From the NCBI GenBank assembly GCA_014706385.1, contig JACGZH010000002.1, positions 1,612,001 through 1,676,000 on the forward strand: 64,000 nucleotides of DNA. Direction: 5' to 3'. The translations under genes and the position numbers were made by a program. Shown here in pieces: positions 44,601 through 55,851 of the stretch. This stretch comes from Phaffia rhodozyma (Eukaryota > Basidiomycota > Tremellomycetes > Cystofilobasidiales > Mrakiaceae). Under the pieces are notes generated by a model. It was not told where the DNA came from. It saw nothing but the letters and a program-made list of their open reading frames with translations, and ran no database searches. Each line of letters starts with the position of its first letter. Position 1 is the stretch's first letter.

Positions 44601-45756
44601 TCGAGGGTCAGTACAAATATGTTCAGATAGTGAGAAACAACATAGTAAGGACGCACAAGTTGTAATGGAAATCTCGGTCGTAGATGATGGCAGAATCAAG
44701 GGCCTCCTTGTTGGCCATGACGTCTTCGTAGGTCTGCTTGGAGATCATTGGAGAAGGCTTGTTGTTTTTTGGGTTGACATAAGTGTAGAGATCATCAATC
44801 ACCTGGGAGAAGATCTTTTTTGTCTCCTTGTGCAGATTCGAGATGGCGATTCGTGCAGCGAGAATGGCATAGTCGGGGTGCTTGGTCGTCAAGTAAGCTG
44901 CAGTCTCGGCGGCCAAGTTCTTTTTAATAGGAAATGGTGGTCAGTTGAGGTAGGGACAAACAGGTCAACGATGAGACAACTAGATTATGAGAACTCACAT
45001 CGAGCTCAACGGTGGTGACACCCTGGTGAACACCCATGCAAACCTTTTTGGTAATTCTATGTGAAGCGGAAGAAGTATCACTCAGCATGGGAAGCATTGA
45101 TCGAGAAGAGAGGTAAAATCCTTACTCAATTGGCTCCACAAAGTTGGGATCCAAACCGTAACATAATTTGGATATACGAGCGGTGATCTTGTCGAAACTA
45201 GAGTGGAAGGAAAGAAGAGTAGCCATGCTTGGTCAGCGCTGTTCAAGGTGAGTGCAACAATAAATGATGATTGAGGAAGGGCATGAGGGAGCGATTGACG
45301 ACAGTCAGGAAAAATAGTGGTCAAAGGAGAGAGATGAACAAGACGGAAGAGGGTGTTGATGTTGAACGAATGAGGACTTGGCTCGAAGAGCCAATAAAAC
45401 AGAAGGAGGGAGGAATGACGCGGAAAGGTGATGAAGAGCGCGTCGCGCGAAGGATGTATCCCAGAGAAAGCTGGGCCAACATGGGAGTGAAAAGATGCTT
45501 AAAAAGAGAAAAACACTTACGCCACACGCTCCTTCCGTCCGTCTCGCTTGTAGACTATGTGAAGAGTTCAGCAAAGCGAGTTTGTTAGTGAAGGAAAGAA
45601 GGATAAAGGTAGACGACAACAAGTCGTTTAAGGATTTGTAAGAGACGGAAAAAAGAAGGTAATGAACAAGAGCAAAAAGAAAAAAGGACGGGGAAAACAG
45701 AAAAACGAAGAGAAACAAATGCAAGACAGATAGGGAACAGCAAGCTTACCCCACAT
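41621..45756 (-). CDS. RNR1: Ribonucleoside-diphosphate reductase large subunit
   Basis: Catalytic R1 subunit of class I ribonucleotide reductase; makes dNDPs for DNA synthesis in the cytosol. The N-terminus [18 protein letters not shown] is assembled from a 7-base first exon (45756-45750, ATGTGGG) and an exon beginning after ACATAG near 45555; it starts the ATP-cone. Catalytic parts: [20 protein letters not shown] (redox Cys), [58 protein letters not shown] (Asn/Cys/Glu radical site and the partner Cys), [20 protein letters not shown], and [20 protein letters not shown] (radical-transfer Tyr region). The C-terminus is a ~130-residue Ala/Pro/Lys-rich linker with NGNGN repeats ending [14 protein letters not shown], the CxxC pair that reduces the active site. 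Upstream ACGCGT/ACGCGA motifs predict S-phase expression. Confidence 0.95.
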
Positions 45757-46497
45757 GGTGGTGTATTTGGATATGGATGTGTGTGAGGGATGAAGAACGA
45801 GGAATGAACGAAGAAAGAAGGGAAAGAGAGATGTTGTTGTGGGAGAGAAGAAGAGAGAAAAAGAGAGACGAGCGGAAAAGTTGATCGATCTAATTTAAGG
45901 GGGACGAGAGGGACGTGCGTACGACGCGACGCGACGCGAATCAGACGCGTCAGCAGAGCGCGTTCGGGCGCGTCAACAGCTTCAATCTAGAGTGAACCCT
46001 ACGACGTCATCAATCCGTTCTCGGTCAACCAGCTCTTTGGAAGCCTCCAAGACTCTCAGTATCTTCAGCTTGACCATCCGAGCCTCAGAAGGAAACACCG
46101 ATCTCGATTGACTCCTTTGGGGACATACACACACGTCACATTGAACACGCGCGCGGGGAATCTGACTGACGCGTCATCATATCGTCTTGGGCGTCATTTA
46201 ATATTCCCGCGCGTCAGATCATTAGATCGTTCATCCAACAAATGAAACACCTTTACTGCTTGATCTCTGCGTGTCCGAGGCTGCTTCTTCTTAATTCTCC
46301 TTCTCACCTGTTCTTCTGTTTGTCCGGATCCGTTCAAGTTTGGTTCGCTTTGTCAGTTCTCATGATCGATCGTCGTGTGCAATGGCTGATCTTTTGGCTG
46401 ACGGCTACATGTTGCTTCATAATCAAATATCTACCGGCCTTTTGTTCTTTCACTCGCTCACTCTCCTTCGTTTCTACTCACCCTCGTGAAGAGACAA
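45757..46497. promoter_or_regulatory. Bidirectional RNR1/RTT109 promoter with MCB-type motifs
   Basis: Contains three overlapping ACGCGA units (45924-45939), ACGCGT at 45945-45950, GGCGCGTC near 45967, ACGCGT at 46169-46174 and CGCGCGTC near 46209. ACGCGT is the MluI cell-cycle box of fungal G1/S genes, and RNR large-subunit genes are textbook targets. The second cluster lies about 320 bases before RTT109. A purine-rich leader (GAAGAGAGAAAAAGAG) precedes RNR1 on its antisense side. Confidence 0.65.
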
Positions 46498-48129
46498 ATG
46501 TCCGCACTAGACACTGTCGTTAAGGCGCTGAACACGCTTTGCCCTCCTCGACCACTGACAGTCCATTTGCTTCAATCAGAACCCCGTCGGACAAATACTC
46601 TCTACACACATCTGGCAGCTCATCCGAAAGGGACCACTATTCAAGACGTCCTCCTCGTTCTCTATATTCATCTCGAACCGGCCGATCTATCAAGTTCTCC
46701 TTCCCCTATTACTGCTGCTGATGATGATGCCGCTTCACAATCTTGCGCGACCAAGTCCGGTGTTGAACACACCACGACATCGAGCACCAACCCTATCGCC
46801 TTGATATCTATCCAAGCACAGATCTTTATCCTTCCTCGAGAAGCTCATACAATGGTGTACATCTCCAAAGCAGATTCTACAGGGTACACTCTGCCTTCAT
46901 CCCTACCTTCTCGACCGTACGCCCGGACGATCATCTCATCTTTCCTGTCTTATTACCTGTGCCCTCAATCACGGCCGACACCGACCGTTCAAGTTCATCT
47001 GTTTGCAAGAAGTCAACGGCAATACCTTTTCCCGGATTCTGGACTTGATCCGGAGGAAACAGAAGGCAAGATCAAAAAGATCCTATCAGGAGGGGCACTT
47101 TGTAGATGGTGGTCAGACGTTTTAGAACGCTCGATCAAACTTGCCGGATTGGGACCTTCGGAAGTCGACCTAGAATGTTTCCTACCTGGTCTGTCAAAAG
47201 GAGAGACTCTGAACACCCTTGGCAGACGCACAGAGTTTACATGGTCGACCGACCTCAAGAACGTACCCCATCCTCTGCACAACCAAGCCCCGAATCCATC
47301 TTCAGTGATCCCGACGCTTGCCTCAACGATTCCTACGTTCGATGATGATCCTAGGACCAGGTTTCTACTCGAACTGTCTACACCCGGAGCAGGCACAGGA
47401 TCCTCAAGCCTCCTCTCTTCGAATTCAGCTCTTCCTTCTCTCCCTTCTGCGTCTGCTAGTTCCATTACCTCTTCTTCAACAACTCCAAACGCATCAGGTC
47501 AGCCTAAGAATGCTATGGACAAAGACGAAGGAGAAGATAACGACGACGAAGAAGTGTCGAATAAAGCACTGGCTGCTCGAACCATTGCTTCTGCTAGACT
47601 ATCTACAATCCCTCAGGACGAATTCTACGAACGATTGGCCTTCCGACAAGAATGTTCACTTGGCTCCCAGGTCGGATTCTTTATCCTCTCCACTCTTTCC
47701 TCTTCCCCTCTACCATCCACCTCTGCTTCAGCTACTCTTGTCTTTACTCCCATATCTGTCCCGACTACTATGGAAAGTCATACCCAACCAAAGCGACGGC
47801 CAGGCGAACTTCCCAAGAATCTATTTATCAGACTTCTTTCGATGCTTCTCAACCAGTCGTTTTCGTCCAATCCACTCGTCATCAGTAGTTCCAAGATAAT
47901 CTGGGACTCAATCAGAGGATTGACCGGAGAGTGGGGTGCTTTGGAGTACGTCGAACGTTCAATCGAGTCAAGCTCAAGTCTGACTACCGACGACGAAACA
48001 AACTCGAAGAGAAAGAGATCAGACGCTGATGGTGATAGCGCGCTTGTTGGCCGAGACGTATCGAAGGGTACACTTCAACCGGTGACTGTTCTCCAAGTTC
48101 GTAAGAAAAAGAAGAAGGCTGATTCATAG
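46498..48129 (+). CDS. RTT109: Histone H3-K56 acetyltransferase Rtt109
   Basis: Fungal-specific acetyltransferase (structurally p300-like) that acetylates Lys56 of newly made histone H3 with the chaperones Asf1 and Vps75, during S phase in the nucleus. The single exon from ATG 46498 encodes 543 residues. Family blocks: LISIQAQIFILPREAHTMVY then ISKADSTGY (yeast FVSKADTNGY), RSQRQYLFPDSG, LSGGALCRWWSDVLERSI, the catalytic-domain block IPTFDDDPRTRFLLELS, EFYERLAFRQECSLGSQVGF, and WDSIRGLTGEWGALEYVE. Ser/Thr-rich acidic inserts (~47380-47570) lengthen it compared with yeast (436). It ends in a basic tail VLQVRKKKKKADS like the yeast PRKKAKALPKT end. It is the only intronless gene of its size here. 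Divergent from RNR1 over a shared MCB-bearing promoter. Confidence 0.9.
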   Translation: MSALDTVVKALNTLCPPRPLTVHLLQSEPRRTNTLYTHLAAHPKGTTIQDVLLVLYIHLEPADLSSSPSPITAADDDAASQSCATKSGVEHTTTSSTNPIALISIQAQIFILPREAHTMVYISKADSTGYTLPSSLPSRPYARTIISSFLSYYLCPQSRPTPTVQVHLFARSQRQYLFPDSGLDPEETEGKIKKILSGGALCRWWSDVLERSIKLAGLGPSEVDLECFLPGLSKGETLNTLGRRTEFTWSTDLKNVPHPLHNQAPNPSSVIPTLASTIPTFDDDPRTRFLLELSTPGAGTGSSSLLSSNSALPSLPSASASSITSSSTTPNASGQPKNAMDKDEGEDNDDEEVSNKALAARTIASARLSTIPQDEFYERLAFRQECSLGSQVGFFILSTLSSSPLPSTSASATLVFTPISVPTTMESHTQPKRRPGELPKNLFIRLLSMLLNQSFSSNPLVISSSKIIWDSIRGLTGEWGALEYVERSIESSSSLTTDDETNSKRKRSDADGDSALVGRDVSKGTLQPVTVLQVRKKKKKADS

Positions 48130-48395
48130 CGCCGAGATTGAATTAATGTGATCGTTCATGTGTCCTGTCCTGCTTCATTGTGCTTCTCATCGGCTCGCGC
48201 CAAGACTTCATCTCGAGAAAGAGAGAAAGAGAAAGTGGTTATAACATAAGAAAATTCACAAGATAACGAGAAGCGAGAAGAACGCTTATATAAATGTAGA
48301 AACCAAGGAAACGAAAAGTTTGAAAATGGAGAAACCGTGATCGTAAAGGAAAGGGAAAGGACAAGTTAGACTTGTTTTTAACAATGAAAAAAGAT

Positions 48396-51300
48396 CTAGA
48401 ATCCTGCTCCCCAACCAGTAGCCTGAGGGTAAACTCCATCACCGTTCATCGGAGGCATCCCTCCTCCCCCGGTGATCATCAATGTCTTGTTGAAACCAGG
48501 AGCTAATATCGGTCCATTGTCCTCCTCGGCAGCTTTCGGTCGAGCCAACTTGAGCGCCTCAATCTCTGCCTTGAGCTTGCTGATACTCGTCGCCTGATCC
48601 CTAGCGGCCTGAAGCTGGTATGGGAAGTAGAAGTCGTTCAAACCATTGACCCATGAAAGCTCCTGAACAACATCCGGTCGAAGCAGGTTGTAGCAAAGGT
48701 AAAGAGTTGCAGCGAAGCATTCCTTGTTTCCGATGTCGACAAAGTACGTCAAGACTTCTTCGGCAACCTCCCCCTCGCCAGACTCGGCAGCAGTCAGGAT
48801 AGCATCCTTGAAGAGCTTGTCTCGCTTGCTGAGCGAGATGGACTCTTCCCATTTCTTGTTCTTGTTGTAGAGCAAGACGGCCAATCGTCGGAACTCGAGA
48901 AGCTCGTGCTCTTCTAAGCGGCGAGCAAGTGCCATCGAGTCAAAGTTAGAGAAGTTGAGGATGCTGTCTCGCAAGGTGGGGACTTGCTCCTCCTCAATCA
49001 ACAACTCGTTGTGAGCGTCGTTCACGTCGGCGATATCGAGATGTTGGATAGAAACCAAGTAGTTCTTGATCAATGGCAAGTTGTCGTTGTCCTTTCGTCG
49101 GAACATCCTGACTACTCGGGTGTGATCGATTCGAGGAGTCAATGATACAAGAAGATCAGTCAACAAAAGAGGCTGCTCGGCCAAGTAGAACGAGAGAGCT
49201 TTATAATAGATCTCGACGTTGGCAACTCGTACAACGACATCCTTGAACTGGTTTTGCTCGTAGGCGTCGGCAGATCGCTCCATCATAGCAAGAGCAGCGT
49301 TGTCGAACTCATCGTACTTGATATACAAGAACACAAGCTCGGACCAGAGGTGAGCCTGCTCAGCAGCTCGGATCACCTTGGGCAAGTTGCACCTGCTCCA
49401 GAAAAGCTTGAGGTGCTCCATGAGCTTCTCAGGTCGATATTTGGAGTACAAAATTGAAAGTTCGGTGAACATGCCCATGTGAGCCCGCTCCAGACCGAGA
49501 CCGGCTTCCATGAGGGAGATGATCTCCTCAAAGTAACCGTTTCTCTCGTACAACCGAAGAAGGTTGGGAAGTTCCTCAGCGTGAACGATCAAGTTGAGAC
49601 CACAGATCTGAGCTAGTCGGAACTCCTTCTTGTCGATACAGGCGGCGTTGACCTGCTTCCAAACCTGAGTGTTTCCAGCTTTTCGAGCAGCATCTACAGC
49701 AGGCTGGTTTTCTCCGAGGTAGATAAGCGTTGTGGCAAGTCGAGCCCAGTTGGAAATCGACTGGAAGAGCAGTTTGGAGGCCTGGTAGAGACCATCATCG
49801 AAACACTTCTCTCCAACAACCAAAACGTCAGCAACGTTGGTGGTAGCCAAGAATTCTTCCATGTCGTGCAGGCGGTCGGTCTTAGCATACGAGTAGGCAA
49901 GCTCGGTGTCGATCTTAGGCTCTCGGGCCTGCTTTCGAGCCATCTGTAAGAATCGAACGAGATCATCGTTCTTTCCAGCAGCATTAGCGAGCTCAATAAC
50001 CTCGGCGAAGTTCGAGGGATCGTTAGCCTTGATGTAAGAATCGATGGCATCCTTGATCCTCAGTCCATCGAGCTGGGCCTTTCCGAGACGGCTCCAAACC
50101 TCAGGCTTGTCGATCTTAGTAGCATACTGAGAACCTCTTTCCAAGCTAGCGACGTGCTCAACCAAAACACTCATAGCGAGTCCGTGCTGGTCATGCTTGT
50201 TGTACACAGTGAAGGCCTCCTCGTACAATCCTTGTTCGACCGCGATCCTGGCGATCTCCTCCGAATCGTAGTTCTGGAGCTTGTTGATGTAGCCTACAAC
50301 CTTGCCCTTATCGGCTCTAATGGCAGTAAGGAGCAACAAGTTTTGGAGAGCTCGGTTATCCGAGAAGGGAGAGGGCTCAAGAATTATCTTCTCCAAGAGC
50401 TCTACAAGCTCAGTCGGAAGATCGTTCTCGATAAACGCCTTGACAGTGACAGAGACATCATCGGGGTCGGTGCTCTCGGGAACGGCGGTAGCGATGATCT
50501 GGTCAATGAGCTGCCGTCGATGGATGTTGTCCGGAACGAGAACCTGGGCCCAAAGATCAGGAAGACGCCTCTTTACAAGGTATCGAGCTTGGTGCTTGAA
50601 CATGGTGTTGGCGTTGGTGACGGCGATCAGCTCATCGTCACAGAAGCCCTTAGCGAAGGCGATGAAGGCAAGGTAAGGATCTCTCTTCTCGCAGTATTTT
50701 CCAATGACCAAAGGCTCGTAAAGGTTGTTCTCCTTCAAGAAAGCCTCAGGGTTTTGGTTGGAATCAACAAAGATCTTGGCCAAAGTGTTGTAAAGAGCCG
50801 GATCCTGTTGACCAGCCGCAACTCGAGCCTCTACCCAAGGAAGAATCAACTTGAGTCTGTTTCGCTCCTCAACCTCTCGAACCAAATCCTCGATAGGGAA
50901 AGCGCCGGTGACTGAAGACAAGAGGTTCTTGATCGTGGCTTCGTCACAATCGACATCGAGCAAACCTCCAATGACCTGAGGAGTTCGAGCGGAGTTGACT
51001 CGCTGGACATATGTCTCGATGGCAGAAGTGAGGTTGTTTTGGTAGAGGAAAAGGATGAGATCGTGAATAAAGTCGAATCGATCGCAGACGATGATCAAAG
51101 GAAGCTGATCAGGAAGTCGGGCCTCCTTCAAGAAGTTCTTGACCTTCTCCGGGTTGTAGACGTTGCTTTCCCTACAGATCCTCTCGACCTCTCGAATTTG
51201 TCCGGTCCGGGCAGCAGCAACAATGTACTGGTAGTGAATTTCGGGGTCCTGACTCAAATTGACAACAGAACCGAGATAGTAGTACAATCCTTCGAATGTT

Positions 51301-54300
51301 CGGTGCTTTTGGAAAAGTTCGACCAATTTGAGTGGTCCGAGAAGATCAGAATACTTTGTAGCAATCTGAATAACAACCTGAAGAGTCTGTCGAATGTTGA
51401 CAGTAAGCATCTCTTCGAGACACGCCAAGGACTGCTCAACGGTGAGTCGTCCAAAGTATCCAACAAGCCACTCGGTGTTAAGTAGATCGGTATGAACGAC
51501 AACACGCTTGATATCCGAGAGATCTTCATAGTGCTCCAAAGCCTAGAAATTCTCAGGCAGCCGATGATAATTCAGGGAGTTAGTATTGAATTGACACGCG
51601 CGGTTGAGGCGATCAATTTAACATATGTAAAAACAGTCGCACCTTCTGCAAGAGACCGGCCTTCTCACACAAGTTGGCGATTCGAGGTCTATCATAGTGA
51701 GAGAACATCTCATTACCCAAGATGGCTTCAGCCACCTGAGGGGCATTGATCAAGTTCATCTCCAATAATCTAGTCTGGAGAGGGCCTTGTTCGGGCTTGT
51801 TCTCCTTAAGCGCGTCGAGAAGGAAAGAGGTAGCTTGCTGGATCATGTTCGAGGCCATGAAAATATCGACCACCTGGAAAACAGAAGATATGTCAGAATA
51901 GGTTATAATCACTGATCAGATTTGTATGATCATAAACGCACTCTCTCGACGTCCACCAAGGGCCCGGCCTCATCATTTACGAGAGAGGAGGCAAATTCAG
52001 CTCCCTGATCAGGATTAACTCGGGTGATGTGCTGCAGGAGCGCGGCGTAGTCAGGCTGGTATCCAACTTTCTTGGAATACAAGACCTGTTCGATGGTGAA
52101 CGACAGCATATAAAGGATAGATCAGAACAAGACCTTAGATCAGCATCAAGGTAACATATGAAAGAAAATAGACTGACGATCTTAGCAAACTGCCCGGTCT
52201 CAGCAAAGCAAGCAACGACCTTGTTAGGCACGTTAGCTCGAAGGTATACCGACAGCGCCAACGTCAAGTCAGCCGTCCTGACGATGTCCCCCAACTCCTC
52301 ACTGCACTCAAGCTATTGAGCGAGTTAATAATTAACACGAAGTAATTTGTCAAACATTGTCAGTAGCGTGACCTATACGCGTCCCCAACTATCCGCGTGT
52401 GAGCAAACCCAGTGCATACCTTGTTCTCCTTAAGCCACTTCTCCAGCAACTGTTTCCTGCCCTGAGCTAGAACCGGTCGAGCGAGTTCCAGCGTCTCAAT
52501 CTTGTTCAGCTCACCCTTCTCAAGCAGAATTCCAAAGTATTGCAAGATAGGTGACAAAGTTCCAGGCTGGACAGGGACTGCCTTGAACTGTTCGATCGTT
52601 TGAGGTGTTCTTAAGATTCCTCGAGGAGAGTTGGCAGCAATCTTTGCGGCTTCTCCGTAGTTGCCGCTTTGGAAGAGAGAGTGATATTGCTGAACATAAA
52701 GATCATCAGCACCGGGCAGATTGGCTCGGGAAGCCAGCTTGATGGCGAGTTCCGTGTTGTTAAGGGTTCCTGAATGACACCAAAGCAAAAAAAAACAGAT
52801 TAGCGTCCTTTCCTGTCGGAGAAACTTTGAGATACATGGTAGACATTGCCACTTACGAAGGATATACGGAATGACAGTAGTCTCGTCTAAACCTACACTC
52901 AACACTTGACCTTGTCTGTTGACTCCAAGAATTCCTCCGGTTGCCTCGTGCTCAGCAGTAGCAAAGATGGTCTCGCCACTGATCCTGTTCATGTAGATGC
53001 AAGCTCCGCTCTCGAGGTCGTACAGATGGATGAAACCGTACTTGGTAACAAGGTATATGATGCCGTGCTTTGCAGAGATCTGCATGGCCACAGGGAAATC
53101 ATTCGCAGCTTCAGGAGGGAAAAACACGTCAACAGCCTTTTTCGGGAATGGCGGATTCGAGGCAGCGTGATCAATCTCGACGATATGAAGCTAGAAGAAA
53201 CAAGAACATCAGAAAGGTGAGCGAACGTTGCACGGCGGAAGAATCTGAAAACAGGGAATCATAAGGAAGCACGAACCTTGGCTCCAGTAGCAGTTCGCAC
53301 GGCAAAAGAGAAGAGCTTTGATGGGGCAGGAGCTCCGTCCAACTTGAGCTGAGAAAAGGCGGCGGCGTGACCTTCAATAGGCTGAGATACCTTACCTGAT
53401 GATTCGGGAAGATATTTGTTTAGTTTCTTCCTTGGTAAAATGAGGGAAGAAAAGAAGCATATGGCGAGTGAGAAAAAAAGAGATGATACGTACGATCTCG
53501 TGAGTAAAGTTGCATGTTTCCTTTAACCTTGAATCCAGAGGGGTCCTTGTTCGCGCCGATTCCAACAAGCACAAGCCATTTGCCATCTGCTGTCGATCGA
53601 TAGTTGATAATTTGGCAACCAGCAAGTCCTGGTAATCGATCGAAAATCTATTTGACAGAAAGGTGTGTATAAAGGAGGCGAGTTAGACTCCGTATCCAAT
53701 GATAGATCTTCCGCCGTACATTATTGTGATATAAAAAAGTCGCGAAGAAGTCAGGAAGAACTTGCCTTTACAGGGGCACTTTCTCCTTGGAGATCCCAAT
53801 GAAGGACCGCCGTCTCGGTGACTATTCCCAACGTTTCGGCAGAAATCCACTTCCAGAACACGATCTCTTCGTCCATGAGATGAGCCTTCAGCTTTTGCTT
53901 AGTAGCTAAGTTGAACACTTGAAGCTGTCGGCCAGCTAGATAGTTGAAGGTAGACAATCCATATCAGTTTCAGGTTTGAGGGCCTCAAGAAGAGAACACA
54001 GACTAGAGGGATCATGTTGGGCGTTGTTTTGGAAAGGTACCGTTCAATCTCTTCGGAGAACCCCATCTCAAATATCTTTCCTCATCTCACACGATGACCG
54101 AATACATCTCTATTGGCAAAACCTCATTGGGTTCGACATTCGTCTCTCGTCTGCTGGGTTTCTTTACATGACATTACCAGCTCCTAGAAGAGGACAGCCT
54201 GGGAGGATGCTATATGAAGAAGAAGTGGAAGAACACGAACCTTTTAACGCGAGGATCTTCTCTTTCGGATGCATCACCGCCGAATCAGCAGTGATCGGTC

Positions 54301-54624
54301 TTCTGATGACCTGATTGGCATCATTCAGATCAACGATGACCACATTGTTCTGATCTCTTACGCAGATGAAATGATCCGATTCAAGAGTGAGTGTTTGAAA
54401 AGAGATTGAAGCAGGTTGAATCCCGAGCGCTGTTAGTTGTAGATGCTCGGCAAAGGCTGTTTTGTTTGGTAAGATGTAAACAGAAGGGATAGAACACCCC
54501 GCCATTCCATCCGATCAAGGATCCCGAACAAGAAAATGATAAGGAGTGATCAGATAGAGATACGTATAAGATCAGTCAAGTCATATTTTGACGAAAACGT
54601 ACAGATGGGTTTGAAGTCTGCCAT
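48396..54624 (-). CDS. CHC1: Clathrin heavy chain
   Basis: Forms the legs of the clathrin triskelion for endocytosis and Golgi-endosome traffic. MADFKPI begins at 54624. The N-terminal seven-blade propeller reads through many short exons ([100 protein letters not shown]). The α-solenoid leg with the clathrin heavy chain repeats follows: [20 protein letters not shown], the 1040-residue uninterrupted exon below 51545 ([78 protein letters not shown]). It ends with the trimerization end [14 protein letters not shown]. Roughly 1,680 residues, the normal size. Introns crowd the 5' third only. Strong codon bias leaves long open frames on the opposite strand, which I treat as shadows. Confidence 0.96.
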
Positions 54625-54772
54625 TGTCTTTTTCGTAAAAAAAAGAAAACGACGATGGTGAGAAAGAGAAGAGGAAGAAGAAGGCGTTGCGATCTCTGTG
54701 GTGAAAGCGGCACTGGTTACAGAGATGAACCCAGGCCGGCTACATGGGTTTACAACGTGGTTACGTGAAAGC

Positions 54773-55757
54773 TTACAACTGTCGTAATTCTACTTGATTG
54801 GGTGTGTCGGAGAAGGGACTTAGGGTTCCTCTATCAGATGGTTGCTCGACTTGCAGTTCACTGGCTGAAGAAGCTTCTCTATAAGGATATGCAATACTGG
54901 ATTCTGGTCGCAATCTGACAAGGAACATGGATAGCGCGTTCCTAGAAGAATTATAGCCAGGGAAACTCTCATTCAAAGAGGAGTGAGATAGTCCTCTTTC
55001 ACATATCGGAACTCCTCGCGCAAAAGATATGAAACGAGAGGATACATATATAGTTATGAATGATCCCAGGACGTAGAAACAGGAAAGAAATTGAAGCGTT
55101 GACGAATGTATAACAGAATAAGGATGCAGAGGGGAAGAAAAAGCGAAATCAGGAAGCGCAGGCAGAATAGGTAGTCTGAGGCAGCTTGAGCGTTGGTATC
55201 GGCCTTGGTGGCGGCGACCAGAGCCACGGCGGCAGCTGTATCAAACACCAGTACACTTGATGATACGGAGGATTGTTCTCCATATCCGACTTCTAGACTT
55301 CCATCAGCTTTTGATATTGATTCCTCCTTTGCAGATAGCCAGTTTGATGGGTTTGCCTGACTGTTGATCATATGAAACCCCTCTTGAAAGTCATAAGTGA
55401 AGGCTATACAGCTAACAGACAGAGACATGAACAGACAGAGGAATTATTAGAAGAAGAGACAAAGAAATAGAGAAACAAATTTGTGATCCTCATGATAGGA
55501 ATTGTTTGTCTGAGTGTGTTGCGTGCAGCAAATTCATCGCAAAATAAGCTTCTTTATACGATAAGATTAGATTGATACAGATTTACTTGAAATGGAGTCA
55601 ACCCTAGCATTCCAGCACCATTACTATCAGCACTCAAGATCAACGGGCGACTATCAACCTTTCTGCTCCAGAAACAGACTCTTCGCTCCTCTGTGTGAAT
55701 TATGACCACCTTGGAGTAGGTAAGCAGAAAGTAAGATTGCATATTTATCAAGTACAA
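54773..55757 (-). CDS. Unresolved membrane-type gene, exon structure unclear
   Basis: Not recognised. Three frames on the minus strand look coding: SKVVIIHTEERRVCFWSRKV onward to GAGMLGLTPFQ (55757-55590); CIAFTYDFQEGFHMINSQAN through SSVSSSVLVFDTAAAVALVA to a strongly hydrophobic helix (FLISLFLPLCILILLYI; 55428-55054); and NALSMFLVRLRPESSIAYPY through PNQVELRQL-stop (to 54773). Together they would make a short extracellular or luminal part, one transmembrane helix and a cytosolic Ser/Pro-rich tail. I could not make the phases agree at either join, so an exon may be missing, or it may be a decayed gene. It lies between the AIF-like gene and clathrin, same strand. Confidence 0.3.
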
Positions 55758-55851
55758 CGGTAAGGAAACATAGATGAAAAATCACGAGTTTGATCATACA
55801 GCGCGGAATCATAAGAGTAGGCGAAAAGATCAGAGATAACGGAGAGAAAGA

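Noticed and set aside
50154..50915. 253-codon + strand ORF opposite clathrin
   Set aside because: It mirrors the strongly biased codons of the clathrin exon; its sequence has no domain and its frame is set by the sense gene.
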